DNA from: Achromobacter deleyi
Lineage (GTDB): Bacteria; Pseudomonadota; Gammaproteobacteria; Burkholderiales; Burkholderiaceae_B
Assembly (NCBI RefSeq): GCF_902859705.1
Contig: NZ_CADIJO010000033.1
Location: 1-56,829 of the forward strand
Direction of reading: 5' to 3'
Length of the DNA stretch: 56,829 nucleotides
In this document: positions 1-8,641 of the stretch, piece by piece
How positions within the stretch are numbered: position 1 is the stretch's first letter
Layout: every line of letters begins with the position of its first letter
Translations under genes and position numbers: made by a program
The notes under the pieces: model-generated
Told to the model about the DNA's origin: nothing
The model's input: the letters and a program-made list of their open reading frames with translations, nothing else
Database searches by the model: none

Positions 1-837
1 GCCGCCGTGGCCGGCAACGTCGTACCAGTCCAGCCCCGCCGCATCGTCCTGCCCGTTGGCCGCGTTGACCAGCGCCTGCGCGGCCACCGCGCGCTTGCCG
101 CTGTCGTGCCAACCCAGCACCGTGATGCTGTCGGGCGTGCGGCGGCGCTGGCGCACCAGGGCCTGCACGGTGTCGCGCGATTCCGTGGCGCTGGCGCGCT
201 GGAACCGCACGCCGCCGCTGGCCGATTCCGCGTCTTCGGCCAGGCTGCGGCTGTCGGCAAAAATCTGCACCACGTGGCGCGCCGGCACCTCGGCGTCTTC
301 CAGCACGGTCCAGCCCAGGCCGGCCTCGGCCAACAGGCGGCTGATGAAGGCGTAGTCGGTCTCGCGGTACTGCGTGGTGTAGGGGCGCGGAGCCAGGTCG
401 GCCAGCGCGCCTTCGACGTCGGCCGCGATGCGATAGACGTAGCCTTCGTAGGTGTCCAGCACGTGGCGCACGATGTCCAGCACCGGCTTGTTCTCGAACA
501 GGCGGCTGGCGCGCCGCTGCGTGGCCAGCCACAGCCAGGGCGCCACCGTCAGCCGGTAGCGCGCCAGGCCCGCATCGCCAGCCAGCAGTTCCGCTTCGCG
601 CACCACGCCGCTGCGGCCGCTGCGGCTGCCGTCGGCGCGGGTCGTCCAGAGCGTGACGGGACGCGAGATCATGTCCTGCAGCGGCAGGCCGGCGTCATCC
701 GACAGGGCCACCACGCGCAGTTGCGCCACGCCCGACAGCGCCTCGCGGCCGGTCCAGCCTTCGACATGCAGCGACGCCAGCGCGCCCTCGCCTTGCAGGC
801 GGTAGAGGCGGGCGTCGGAATTGAACAGGCCGCTCAT
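1..837 (-). CDS. vgrG: Type VI secretion tip protein VgrG, N-terminal part (partial)
   Basis: The frame opens with ATG at 837 and stays open for 279 codons to the window edge, so the C-terminus lies outside. The translation has the gp27-like VgrG head: an N-terminal beta-rich part (MSGLFNSDARLYRLQGEG), then YRLTVAPWLWLATQRRASRL, then QYRETDYAFISRLLAEAGLG around residues 165-185. This is the usual order in VgrG/Rhs-Vgr proteins, which form the trimeric spike on the Hcp tube of the type VI secretion apparatus. No hcp or tss gene is visible here. Whether it is a plain or effector-extended VgrG cannot be seen. Confidence 0.88.
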   Translation of the reverse strand, partial: MSGLFNSDARLYRLQGEGALASLHVEGWTGREALSGVAQLRVVALSDDAGLPLQDMISRPVTLWTTRADGSRSGRSGVVREAELLAGDAGLARYRLTVAPWLWLATQRRASRLFENKPVLDIVRHVLDTYEGYVYRIAADVEGALADLAPRPYTTQYRETDYAFISRLLAEAGLGWTVLEDAEVPARHVVQIFADSRSLAEDAESASGGVRFQRASATESRDTVQALVRQRRRTPDSITVLGWHDSGKRAVAAQALVNAANGQDDAAGLDWYDVAGHGG

Positions 838-1097
838 TGAAGCGGCCCGACACGCAATAGCACCAATGTCAGCATCAGGGATCTCCCATGTCGCATTGCA
901 CCTGCGCGCCGACAACGAGTGTCGATACGCCCCGGGGTCAACATCCCCGGTGGACAGGAAGAAATACCACGACGATCTGGCGTCAATGACAACCAACGTC
1001 GCTCAAGTTGCAACAAAAATTGAAAAAACGGCACGAGAATGAAAAAATCGCAGGCTTCCTATCCGTCGTGCCGCCCCCGCGGCGCTTGCCCCACGCC

Positions 1098-2015
1098 ATG
1101 CGTCTGCTTGCCGGCACCGCTTCCTGGACCGACCCCACGCTCTTGGCTTGCGGCCGCTTCTATCCGCCCCACGCCAACAGCGCCGAAGCGCGCCTGCGCT
1201 TCTACGCCTCGCGTTTCGGGCTGGCCGAGGTGGATTCCAGCTATTACGCCCTGCCCAGCGCGGAAAACGCCTACCTGTGGGCGCAGCGCACGCCGGACGA
1301 CTTCGTCTTCAACATCAAGGCGTACCGGCTGTTCACCGGCCACCAGACGCCGCTGACAGCATTGCCGGCCGATATCCGCCAGGAACTGGGCGACTGGCCC
1401 GAACCGGTGATCTACCACCGCGGCATGCCCGACGACCTGCGCGACGAACTGTGGCGCCGCTACACGCTGGCGCTGGAGCCGCTGCGCATGGCGGACAAGC
1501 TGGGCGCGGTGCATTTTCAGTTTCCGCCGTGGGTCCAGCGCGATGCGCGCGGCATGGCGCTGGTTGCCGACTGCGCGCGGCGCCTGGAAGACCATCTGGT
1601 GTCGGTGGAATTTCGCCATCGCAGCTGGTTCGCCACCCCCGCGGCAACCGCGGCGACGCTGGCGATGGAACGCGAATTGGGGGTGGTGCATACCGTGGTC
1701 GATGCGCCGCAGGGCTTTGACAACAGCGTGCCCGCGGTATGGGAATGCACCCATCCCGACCTGACGCTGCTGCGCCTGCACGGACGCAACACGGCCACCT
1801 GGAATGCGTCGGGCAGCGCGTCTTCAGGCCGTTTCCAGTACGAATATTCGGAAGAAGAACTGGCCGAACTGGTGCGCCGATTCCAGCAGGTGGCGCAGCA
1901 GAGCGCGCAGGCGCACGCGGTGTTCAACACCAATTACGAAGACCAGGGCATGCGCAACGCCGCGGCGTTCAAGGCCGCGCTGGATGGCCCCGGCGCGCCA
2001 GGCGGCTTGCTGTGA
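1098..2015 (+). CDS. DUF72 (YecE-like) domain protein
   Basis: The 305-residue product begins MRLLAGTASWTDPTLL and carries the DUF72 TIM-barrel hallmarks: YASRFGLAEVDSSYY near the start, FVFNIKAYRLFTGH near residue 80, FQFPPW mid-protein and a late FNTNYEDQGMRNA. The family is widespread and its biochemical function is not established. The frame is open further upstream to an ATG at 1008, but those 30 residues are charged and lack family features, so the ATG at 1098 is preferred; no strong ribosome-binding site marks either start. The AT-richer stretch just before it (about 980-1045) may contain the promoter. The gene stands alone, convergent with the regulator that follows. Confidence 0.85.
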   Translation: MRLLAGTASWTDPTLLACGRFYPPHANSAEARLRFYASRFGLAEVDSSYYALPSAENAYLWAQRTPDDFVFNIKAYRLFTGHQTPLTALPADIRQELGDWPEPVIYHRGMPDDLRDELWRRYTLALEPLRMADKLGAVHFQFPPWVQRDARGMALVADCARRLEDHLVSVEFRHRSWFATPAATAATLAMERELGVVHTVVDAPQGFDNSVPAVWECTHPDLTLLRLHGRNTATWNASGSASSGRFQYEYSEEELAELVRRFQQVAQQSAQAHAVFNTNYEDQGMRNAAAFKAALDGPGAPGGLL

Positions 2016-2058
2016 ACGGGCGTGCGCCGCGCGATGCGCGGCGTGGCGGCGGCACGCG

Positions 2059-3588
2059 CTAGCCGCCCACCTCGGCCAAGGCCAGCGGCGTCGGCGTGGT
2101 GCGCGCCACTTCCGCCAGGCTTTCCAGCAGCACTTCGAATTTGCGCGCGATGTCGTGCTCGGGCACGCAGGCGTAGCCCAGCAGCAAGCCGGGGCGGCGC
2201 CCTTCGGCGCTGATGTAGTAGCGCGACAGCGCCCGGGTCAGCACCCCCTTGCGGCGGGCCACGTCCACCACGCGCAGGTCGTCCATGTGCATCGGCAAGG
2301 TCAGCACCAGGTGCAGGCCCGCCAGGCTGGCGTCGCGATGCAGCCAGTCGGGCCCCAGGCGCCGTTCGATCAGGTTGACCAGCATGGCGCGGCGGCGGGC
2401 GTACAGCATGCGCATGCGGCGGATGTGGGCCGCGTAGTGGCCTTCGGCAATGAAGGTGGCCAGCGCCGCGTGCGTCATCAGGTGGCCTTCGCGGTACAGC
2501 TCGGCGTGGGCCGCCTGGAACGCGGCGGTCAGCGGCTTGGGCAGCACCAGATAGCCCACCCGCAGGCCCGGATACAGCGTCTTGCTGAAGGTGCCCATGT
2601 AGATCACGGGCGCATCGGGTTCCAGCCCCAGCAGCGACGCGATGGGCCGGCCCGAGAAGCGGAATTCGCTGTCGTAGTCGTCTTCGATGATCCAGCTGCC
2701 GTGCTGGTGCGCCACGGCCAGCAGTTGGCGGCGGCGCGCCAGCGACATGACCGGCCCCAGCGGATACTGGTGCGACGGGGTGACGAAGATGAAGCGCGGC
2801 GGCGCGCCACCGGGCAAGACGCCGCCTTCCGGCAGGCGCATGCCTTCTTCGTCGACCGGCAGGTGCACCGTGCGCAGGCCGTTGGCCTGCAGCACCGTGC
2901 GCGCGCCCCAATAGCCCGGGTCTTCGACCCAGGCGGTTTCGCCCGCTTCGCCCAGGATGCGGGTGGCCAGGTCGATGGCCTGGTGCGACCCTTCGGTGAT
3001 CAGGATCTGGTCGGGATCGCAGTCGATGGAGCGCGTCAGCGCCAGGTGCTGGGCCAGCGCCTCGCGCAGCGCGGGCAGGCCGCCGCCGTAGGCGTAGGTG
3101 AGCAGATCGGGCGTGGGGTTGCGCCACAGCGCGGAAAAGATGCGGCCGAATTTCTTGTGGGGGAATTCGGTCAGGTCGGGCACGCCGGGCATGAAGGCGC
3201 CCCACTGATAGGGCGAGGCCGACACGCCGTCGACGATGGCGGCGCCGCGCGCGGACAGCGCCGGACGCGGCTGCGGGGTGGGCGCGCGGCGCGACTGGCG
3301 GCCGCTGGCCAGGTACGAATCGGGCAGCGAGGCGTTGACGAAGGTGCCGTTGCCCTGGCGGCTGCGGGTGTACCCCTCGGCCAGCAACTGGCTATAGACG
3401 TGCACCACGGTGTTGCGGGCGATGCCGAGTTCGGCGGCCAGGTCGCGCGAGGCGGGCAGGCGCGAGTCCGCGGCGATGGAACCATCGAGGATGGCTTCTC
3501 GAATACCCTGGTAGAGCCGCTTGTTCATCGGCCCGCCGGCGGCATCGGCCAGGCGCAGCAGCAGCAAATCCCCAACGATGGACCGCAA
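2059..3588 (-). CDS. gabR: MocR/GabR-type GntR regulator with aminotransferase-like domain
   Basis: The 509-residue protein has a GntR winged helix at roughly residues 22-90 (LPASRDLAAELGIARNTVVH, then GNGTF) followed by a fold-type-I aminotransferase domain. The PLP lysine is in GTFSKTLYPGLRVGYLV and a family motif is ITEGSHQAIDL. MocR proteins use PLP as a sensor; B. subtilis GabR binds GABA-PLP and activates gabTD. The gene is divergent from gabT with only 95 bp between the two start codons, so control of gabTD and of itself is the natural inference. PdxR-type control of vitamin B6 genes is the alternative, but no pdx gene is in the window. Confidence 0.85.
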   Translation of the reverse strand: MRSIVGDLLLLRLADAAGGPMNKRLYQGIREAILDGSIAADSRLPASRDLAAELGIARNTVVHVYSQLLAEGYTRSRQGNGTFVNASLPDSYLASGRQSRRAPTPQPRPALSARGAAIVDGVSASPYQWGAFMPGVPDLTEFPHKKFGRIFSALWRNPTPDLLTYAYGGGLPALREALAQHLALTRSIDCDPDQILITEGSHQAIDLATRILGEAGETAWVEDPGYWGARTVLQANGLRTVHLPVDEEGMRLPEGGVLPGGAPPRFIFVTPSHQYPLGPVMSLARRRQLLAVAHQHGSWIIEDDYDSEFRFSGRPIASLLGLEPDAPVIYMGTFSKTLYPGLRVGYLVLPKPLTAAFQAAHAELYREGHLMTHAALATFIAEGHYAAHIRRMRMLYARRRAMLVNLIERRLGPDWLHRDASLAGLHLVLTLPMHMDDLRVVDVARRKGVLTRALSRYYISAEGRRPGLLLGYACVPEHDIARKFEVLLESLAEVARTTPTPLALAEVGG

Positions 3589-3589
3589 T

Positions 3590-3618
3590 TGGTTCTACCT
3601 GATTTATAAAAGTGGTTC
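3590..3618. promoter_or_regulatory. Direct repeats in the gabR-gabT divergent promoter region
   Basis: The hexamer TGGTTC occurs at 3590-3595 and again at 3613-3618, in the same orientation, 23 bp apart (about two helical turns), with an AT-rich TTTATAAAA between. MocR-family regulators typically bind tandem direct repeats, so this is the likely operator. One copy touches the regulator's own start region. Confidence 0.5.
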
Positions 3619-3683
3619 CCAACAATGGGGCCATAGTAGCATTAAATAAGCTTTTTCCCGCCCACTTGCCATCCGAGGCTGAG

Positions 3684-4946
3684 ATGAAGAATCAGGACCT
3701 GAATACCCGCCGTTCCCTGGCCACGCCGCGCGGCGTCGGCGTCATGTGCGATTTCTATGCCGTGCGCGCCGAAAACGCCACGCTGTGGGACGCCAACGGC
3801 AAGGAATACATCGATTTCGCGGGCGGCATCGCCGTGCTGAACACCGGCCACCTGCACCCCAAGGTCAAGGCTGCTGTCAGCGCCCAGCTCGACAACTTCA
3901 CGCACACCGCCTACCAGATCGTGCCCTACGAGGGCTACATCTCGCTGGCCGAACGCATCAACCGCCTGGCCCCCATCGACGGCCTGAAGAAGTCCGCCTT
4001 CTTCACGACCGGCGTCGAAGCCGTCGAGAACGCCGTCAAGATCGCGCGCTCGGCCACCGGCCGCTCGGGCGTCATCGCCTTCTCGGGCTCGTTCCACGGC
4101 CGCACCATGCTGGGCATGGCGCTGACCGGCAAGGTCGCCCCCTACAAGCTGTCGTTCGGCCCGATGCCGGGCGACATCTATCACGTGCCCTTCCCCAACG
4201 CCACGCAGGCCATCACGGTGGCCGATTCGCTCAAGGCGCTGGACCTGCTGTTCAAGGTCGACATCGACCCCAAGCGCGTGGCAGCCATCATCATCGAACC
4301 GGTGCAAGGCGAAGGCGGCTTCAACATCACCCCGCCCGAACTCATGACCGCGCTGCGCAAGGTCTGCGACGAACACGGCATTCTGCTGATCGCCGATGAA
4401 GTGCAGACTGGCTTTGGCCGCACCGGCAAGCTGTTCGCCATGGAACACCACTCGGTGCAGGCCGACCTGATCACCATGGCCAAGAGCCTGGGCGGCGGCT
4501 TCCCGATCTCGGGCGTGGTCGGCCGCGCCGACGTCATGGACGGCCCGGCCGCGGGCGGCCTGGGCGGCACCTACGCCGGCAACCCGCTGGCAGTGGCCGC
4601 GGCCCACGCCGTGCTGGACGTGATCGCCGAAGAAAAGCTGTGCGAACGCTCGGTCACCCTGGGTGACAAGCTGCGCGCCCACCTGGAAGGCCTGCGTGGC
4701 AAGGTGGCCGGCATCGCCGACGTGCGCGGCCTGGGCTCGATGGTGGCGCTGGAACTGAACGACGCCAATGGCAAGCCTGACGCCGAAGCCGTCAAGCGCG
4801 TGCAGGCCCGCGCCCTGGAACGCGGCCTGATTTTGCTAAGCTGCGGCGTATACGGCAACGTTCTGCGCTTCCTGTACCCCTTGACCATTCCCGATGCCCA
4901 GTTCGATCGCGCGCTGGCCATCCTGACCGAGTCGCTGGCCGCTTAA
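3684..4946 (+). CDS. gabT: 4-aminobutyrate aminotransferase
   Basis: This 420-residue class-III PLP aminotransferase moves the amino group of GABA to 2-oxoglutarate, giving succinate semialdehyde. Visible motifs are FAGGIAVLNTGHLHPK near residue 50, SGSFHGRTMLGMALTGK near 135, IIIEPVQGEGGF, LIADEVQTGFGRTGK and the PLP lysine in ITMAKSLGGGFP near residue 266. The start at 3684 has GAGG eight bases upstream; the frame extends further but those residues are not family-like. Length is close to E. coli GabT (426). It is followed by gabD after 148 bp. It could also act on 5-aminovalerate, as GabT enzymes often do. Confidence 0.94.
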   Translation: MKNQDLNTRRSLATPRGVGVMCDFYAVRAENATLWDANGKEYIDFAGGIAVLNTGHLHPKVKAAVSAQLDNFTHTAYQIVPYEGYISLAERINRLAPIDGLKKSAFFTTGVEAVENAVKIARSATGRSGVIAFSGSFHGRTMLGMALTGKVAPYKLSFGPMPGDIYHVPFPNATQAITVADSLKALDLLFKVDIDPKRVAAIIIEPVQGEGGFNITPPELMTALRKVCDEHGILLIADEVQTGFGRTGKLFAMEHHSVQADLITMAKSLGGGFPISGVVGRADVMDGPAAGGLGGTYAGNPLAVAAAHAVLDVIAEEKLCERSVTLGDKLRAHLEGLRGKVAGIADVRGLGSMVALELNDANGKPDAEAVKRVQARALERGLILLSCGVYGNVLRFLYPLTIPDAQFDRALAILTESLAA

Positions 4947-5094
4947 GGCCAAGTCGGCCCAGGTCAAGTCGGGTCCCGGCCCGATGATCCGGTTTTCCGG
5001 CCGCCGGGCACGGCGATTGCGGGCGTAGCGGATTTCCGCTGCGCCCGCGTCAATTCCGCCCCGGCGGCCGCGTTCCTATTAGGAGACTTTTGCA

Positions 5095-6564
5095 ATGACG
5101 TCTTTGACCCATCCCCTTTCGCGTCCCGACCTGCTGCGTGACGCCTGCTACATCGACGGCAAGTGGGTTGCCGCGGGCAATGGCCCGTCGATCCCCGTCG
5201 ACAACCCGTCCACCGGCAAGACCATCGTGTCCGTGCCCAAGCTGGGCCGCAAGGAAACCGAACAGGCCATCGCCAGCGCCGAGGCCGCCCTGCCCGCCTG
5301 GAGCGCCAAGACCGGCAAGGAACGCGCCGCGATCCTGCTGAAGTGGTCCCAGCTGATGATGCAGAACCAGCAGGACCTGGCCGCCATCATGACCTCGGAA
5401 CAGGGCAAGCCCGTGACCGAGGCCGCCGGTGAAATCGCCTACGCCGCGTCGTTCCTGGAGTGGTTCGCCGAAGAAGCCAAGCGCATCGACGGCGACGTGC
5501 TGCAAAGCCCCAAGGCCGGCCAGCGCCTGCTGGCGCTCAAGCAGCCCATCGGCGTGACCGCCGCGATCACGCCCTGGAACTTCCCGGCCGCGATGATCAC
5601 CCGCAAGGTCGGCCCGGCGCTGGCCGCCGGCTGCACCATGGTGGTCAAGCCTGCCCAGCAGACCCCGCTGACCGCGCTGGCGCTGGCCGTGCTGGCCGAA
5701 GAAGCCGGCGTGCCGGCCGGCGTGTTCCACGTCATCACGGGCAGCTCGCGCGACATCGGCGCCGCGCTGTGCGAAAGCGACGTGGTGCGCAAGCTGAGCT
5801 TCACCGGTTCGACCGAAGTCGGCCGCACGCTGATGGAGCAATGCGCCCCCACCATCAAGAAGCTGTCGCTGGAACTGGGCGGCAACGCGCCGTTCATCGT
5901 GTTCGACGATGCCGACCTGGACCGCGCCGTGGACGGCATCCTGGCGTCCAAGTACCGCAACGCCGGCCAGACCTGCGTGTGCGCCAACCGCATCTACGTG
6001 CAGGCCGGCGTGTACGAGGAAATCGCCAAGCGCCTGGTGGCCAAGGTCAACGCCATGAAGGTGGGCGACGGCTTTGCCGACGGCGTGACGCAGGGTCCGC
6101 TGATCGATGCCAACGCCGTGGAAAAGGTGCAGGAACACATCGCCGACGCCACCTCGCACGGCGCCAAGGTCATCGCGGGCGGCAAGCCGCATGCGCTGGG
6201 CGGCACGTTCTTCGAACCCACCGTGGTACGCGACGTGACGCAGTCGATGCGCTTTGCCACCGAAGAAACCTTCGGCCCGGTCGCGCCGCTGTTCCGCTTT
6301 GAATCCGAAGACGAAGTCATCGGCATGGCCAACGACACCATCTTCGGCCTGGCCGCGTACTTCTTCACCCGCGACTATGCCCGCATCTGGCGCGTGTCCG
6401 AAGCGCTGGAATACGGCATCGTCGGCATCAACACCGGCCTGATCTCGAACGAAGTCGGCCCGTTCGGCGGCGTCAAGCAATCGGGCCTCGGCCGCGAAGG
6501 CTCGAAGTACGGCATCGAAGAGTACCTGGAGATCAAGTACCTCTGCGTCGACCTGGGCGCCTGA
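5095..6564 (+). CDS. gabD: Succinate-semialdehyde dehydrogenase, NAD(P)-dependent
   Basis: The 489-residue aldehyde dehydrogenase oxidises succinate semialdehyde to succinate, completing the GABA shunt started by the preceding gene. It shows the family motifs ITPWNFPAAMITRKVGPALA near residue 160, FTGSTEVGR, the general-base glutamate in LELGGNAPF near 260, the catalytic cysteine in NAGQTCVCANRIYVQ near 293, and EETFGPVAPLF. The second cysteine two residues after the catalytic one is typical of GabD. AGGAG lies just upstream of the ATG. The 148-bp gap to gabT contains the perfect palindrome AGCGGA-TT-TCCGCT at 5027-5040, perhaps an mRNA hairpin. Confidence 0.94.
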   Translation: MTSLTHPLSRPDLLRDACYIDGKWVAAGNGPSIPVDNPSTGKTIVSVPKLGRKETEQAIASAEAALPAWSAKTGKERAAILLKWSQLMMQNQQDLAAIMTSEQGKPVTEAAGEIAYAASFLEWFAEEAKRIDGDVLQSPKAGQRLLALKQPIGVTAAITPWNFPAAMITRKVGPALAAGCTMVVKPAQQTPLTALALAVLAEEAGVPAGVFHVITGSSRDIGAALCESDVVRKLSFTGSTEVGRTLMEQCAPTIKKLSLELGGNAPFIVFDDADLDRAVDGILASKYRNAGQTCVCANRIYVQAGVYEEIAKRLVAKVNAMKVGDGFADGVTQGPLIDANAVEKVQEHIADATSHGAKVIAGGKPHALGGTFFEPTVVRDVTQSMRFATEETFGPVAPLFRFESEDEVIGMANDTIFGLAAYFFTRDYARIWRVSEALEYGIVGINTGLISNEVGPFGGVKQSGLGREGSKYGIEEYLEIKYLCVDLGA

Positions 6565-6606
6565 GCCCCGGTATCCCACGAGCGCCGCTCGGCGCCCGTC
6601 CTGGCC

Positions 6607-6636
6607 GGATAAACGGGGCTCGGGTCCCGTTTATCC
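6607..6636. terminator. Hairpin after gabD
   Basis: The perfect 11-bp inverted repeat GGATAAACGGG / CCCGTTTATCC, with an 8-base loop, begins 43 bases after the gabD stop. No run of T follows, so it is not a classical intrinsic terminator; it may be a Rho-assisted or mRNA-stabilising end. Its right arm overlaps a DnaA-box-like TTATCC. Confidence 0.4.
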
Positions 6637-6653
6637 CCAGGAATTGTGGACAA
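6631..6653. promoter_or_regulatory. DnaA-box-like pair upstream of the IMPase gene
   Basis: TTATCCCCA (6631-6639) and TGTGGACAA (6645-6653, reverse complement TTGTCCACA) each differ by one base from the DnaA box TTATCCACA. A second, stronger cluster lies just after the next gene. Confidence 0.35.
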
Positions 6654-6768
6654 CCTGGCAGATAACTCCTGCACAGGTACAAAATTCCCTTTAAGTTCAT
6701 ACGGTTATAAATCGCGATCAATTGCCGCCCAGGCGTGATAGATTTGCGCGTTCCCTGGACGAGCGATT

Positions 6769-7623
6769 ATGAGCAGATCATTTACCCGCGAGGACACCCG
6801 CCGGCTGGCGAGCATCCTGGCAGACGCGGCGCAGGCGGAAGTCATGCCGCGCTTTCGCAACCTGCCCGAGGGGTCCGTGCGCGACAAGACCTCGCCGCGG
6901 GACCTGGTCACCGACGCCGACGAGGCCGCCGAACGCCTGATCGCCGCGCGCCTGTCCAAGCTGCACCCCGGCGCCGTGCTGATCGGCGAAGAAGCCTCGA
7001 CCCGTAACCCGGCGCTGCTGAACATGCTGGTGGACGCCGACCTGGCGTTCCTGATCGACCCCATCGACGGCACCCGCAACTACGTCGCCGGACTGCCGCT
7101 GTTCGGCATGATGATCGCCGCCTGTCATCGCGGCGACGTGATCGCCGGCGTGATCTACGACCCCGTCAATCGCGACAGCGCGCTGGCCGTGCGTGGCGAA
7201 GGCGCGTGGATGGAATATGAAAACGGCAAGCAGGCCGCGCTGGCCGTGGCTGCCCCGGCGCCGCCCGAGGACATGGACGGGCTGATTTCCACCGGCGCCC
7301 TGCCCGAGCCGCTGCGCACGACCGTCAACAGCAACCTGTCGCGGCTGGGCAGCACGGCCAGCCTGCGCTGCGCTGCGCACGAATACCGCATGCTGGCCGC
7401 CGGCCACAGCCATGTGGCGCTGTACAACCAGCTGACCGCGTGGGACCACGCCGCCGGCTGGCTGCTGCACCGCGAAGCGGGCGGCTACGCGGCGCGCTTT
7501 GACGGGTCGCCCTACAAGCCCACCCACCGCAGCGGCGGCCTGCTGTATGCCCCGGACGCGGGCAGCTGGCACGCGGCCCGCAAGGCCCTGCTGGGCGACG
7601 CCATCCAGGACGCCGAGGGCTGA
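6769..7623 (+). CDS. Inositol monophosphatase family phosphatase
   Basis: The 284-residue protein has the Mg-dependent phosphatase signature of the IMPase/FIG superfamily: IGEE near residue 75, DPIDGTRNYVAGLPLFG near 100, and WDHAAGWLLHREAGG near 225. These provide the three metal sites. Members hydrolyse inositol phosphates, histidinol phosphate or other small phosphates; substrate cannot be read from the sequence. The first residues (MSRSFTREDTRRLASIL) fit the usual start. The gene is monocistronic, flanked on both sides by DnaA-box-like clusters and convergent with the Sir2 gene. Confidence 0.85.
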   Translation: MSRSFTREDTRRLASILADAAQAEVMPRFRNLPEGSVRDKTSPRDLVTDADEAAERLIAARLSKLHPGAVLIGEEASTRNPALLNMLVDADLAFLIDPIDGTRNYVAGLPLFGMMIAACHRGDVIAGVIYDPVNRDSALAVRGEGAWMEYENGKQAALAVAAPAPPEDMDGLISTGALPEPLRTTVNSNLSRLGSTASLRCAAHEYRMLAAGHSHVALYNQLTAWDHAAGWLLHREAGGYAARFDGSPYKPTHRSGGLLYAPDAGSWHAARKALLGDAIQDAEG

Positions 7624-7664
7624 ATCCCGGCGATCACGGCCTTAAAAGTCGCTAAAAATCGGGG

Positions 7665-7700
7665 TTATCCCTAGGATTTATCCACAGTATCTGTGGACAA
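7665..7700. promoter_or_regulatory. DnaA-box cluster between convergent genes
   Basis: TTATCCACA at 7678-7686 is a perfect DnaA box; TGTGGACAA at 7692-7700 is a near-perfect box on the other strand, and TTATCCCTA at 7665-7673 is degenerate. The inner part is a perfect palindrome, TCCACAG-TAT-CTGTGGA. The cluster lies in the 168-bp gap between the 3' ends of two convergent genes, so it is not an obvious promoter element. The same gap holds a small hairpin (CCGGT-CAAAA-ACCGG, 7761-7775). Confidence 0.45.
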
Positions 7701-7791
7701 CCCTATGGAAAGCTCTGTAACCGCGAGAAAAAACCCTTACAGGGCAGGGACTTGGTTAAACCGGTCAAAAACCGGCCGGTCTCTGTCCCCG

Positions 7792-8610
7792 TTATAGGGC
7801 GTCCAGCGCCACGGCGCAGGGCAGTTCCACCTTGAGCGTGAGCAGGTTGTCGGCCCGGGTGCGGCCCAGGTTGATGGCGGCGATCGGCATGCCGTTGCGC
7901 GATGCCGCCGTCACAAACCGGTAACCGGAATAGACCATCAGCGACGAACCAGCCACCAGCACCGCGTCGGCAGCCATGAGGCCGGCGTTGGCCCGGTCGA
8001 CCCGGTCGCGCGGCACGGTTTCGCCGAAAAACACGACGTCGGGTTTGACGATGCCGCCGCAACGCGGACAGGGCGGCACGCGGAACGACGCGAAATCCAC
8101 GCCATCGAGGTCGGCGTCGCCGTCGGGCGCATCGTCGGCCTCGAAGGCGATCCAGTCGGGATTGCGTTCGTGCAGGGCTTCCTGCCAGGCCTGGCGGCCG
8201 CCGCGCCAATCACAATTCATGCAGCGTACTTCGTCCAGCCGGCCGTGCAGGTCGACCACGTCGCGGCTTCCGGCTGCCTCGTGCAGGCCGTCGACGTTCT
8301 GGGTCACCAGAATGGACACCAGGCCGCGATGCTGCAGCCGCGCCAGCGCGCGGTGCGAGGCATTGGGCTGCACCTGGCCGAAACGGCGCCAGCCGACCAT
8401 GCTGCGGGCCCAGTAACGGGCCCGGGCCAGGTCGTCGCCCATGAACGTCTGCAACGTCATGGGCGGTTTGCGCTTCCATTCGCCGTCGGTGTCGCGGTAG
8501 TCGGGAATGCCGGAATCGGTGCTGACGCCCGCCCCGGTCAGGACGAACAGCCGCGGGTGGCGGTCGACGAAGCCGCGCAGCGCGGCCAGATCCGAAACTC
8601 GTGTGTCCAT
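7792..8610 (-). CDS. Sir2-family NAD-dependent protein deacetylase
   Basis: The 272-residue sirtuin carries the NAD-binding motif GAGVSTDSGIPDYRD near residue 27, TQNVDGLHEAAGS near 105, the catalytic histidine in VVDLHG, and a zinc module with CMNC and CPRC about 50 residues apart, followed by KPDVVFFGE. It would remove acetyl or acyl groups from lysines (for example on acyl-CoA synthetases) with consumption of NAD. It lies 31 bp downstream of the serine acetyltransferase gene on the same strand and may be cotranscribed with it. Confidence 0.9.
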   Translation of the reverse strand: MDTRVSDLAALRGFVDRHPRLFVLTGAGVSTDSGIPDYRDTDGEWKRKPPMTLQTFMGDDLARARYWARSMVGWRRFGQVQPNASHRALARLQHRGLVSILVTQNVDGLHEAAGSRDVVDLHGRLDEVRCMNCDWRGGRQAWQEALHERNPDWIAFEADDAPDGDADLDGVDFASFRVPPCPRCGGIVKPDVVFFGETVPRDRVDRANAGLMAADAVLVAGSSLMVYSGYRFVTAASRNGMPIAAINLGRTRADNLLTLKVELPCAVALDAL

Positions 8611-8641
8611 CGTGGCTCCGAGGGCGTTTGGGCCGCGGGCG

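Noticed and set aside
7..840. A 277-codon plus-strand frame at the left edge
   Set aside because: The opposite strand encodes a convincing VgrG head over the same bases.
3612..3683. Upstream in-frame start of gabT at 3612
   Set aside because: It would place the regulatory repeat inside the gene and add residues unlike GabT; 3684 has a ribosome-binding site.
5027..5040. Palindrome AGCGGATTTCCGCT in the gabT-gabD gap as a terminator
   Set aside because: The loop is only two bases and no T-run follows; gabD appears to belong to the same unit.
6678..6711. TATAAA near 6706 as a promoter of the IMPase gene
   Set aside because: No acceptable -35 at 16-18 bp spacing could be found; left as AT-rich upstream DNA only.
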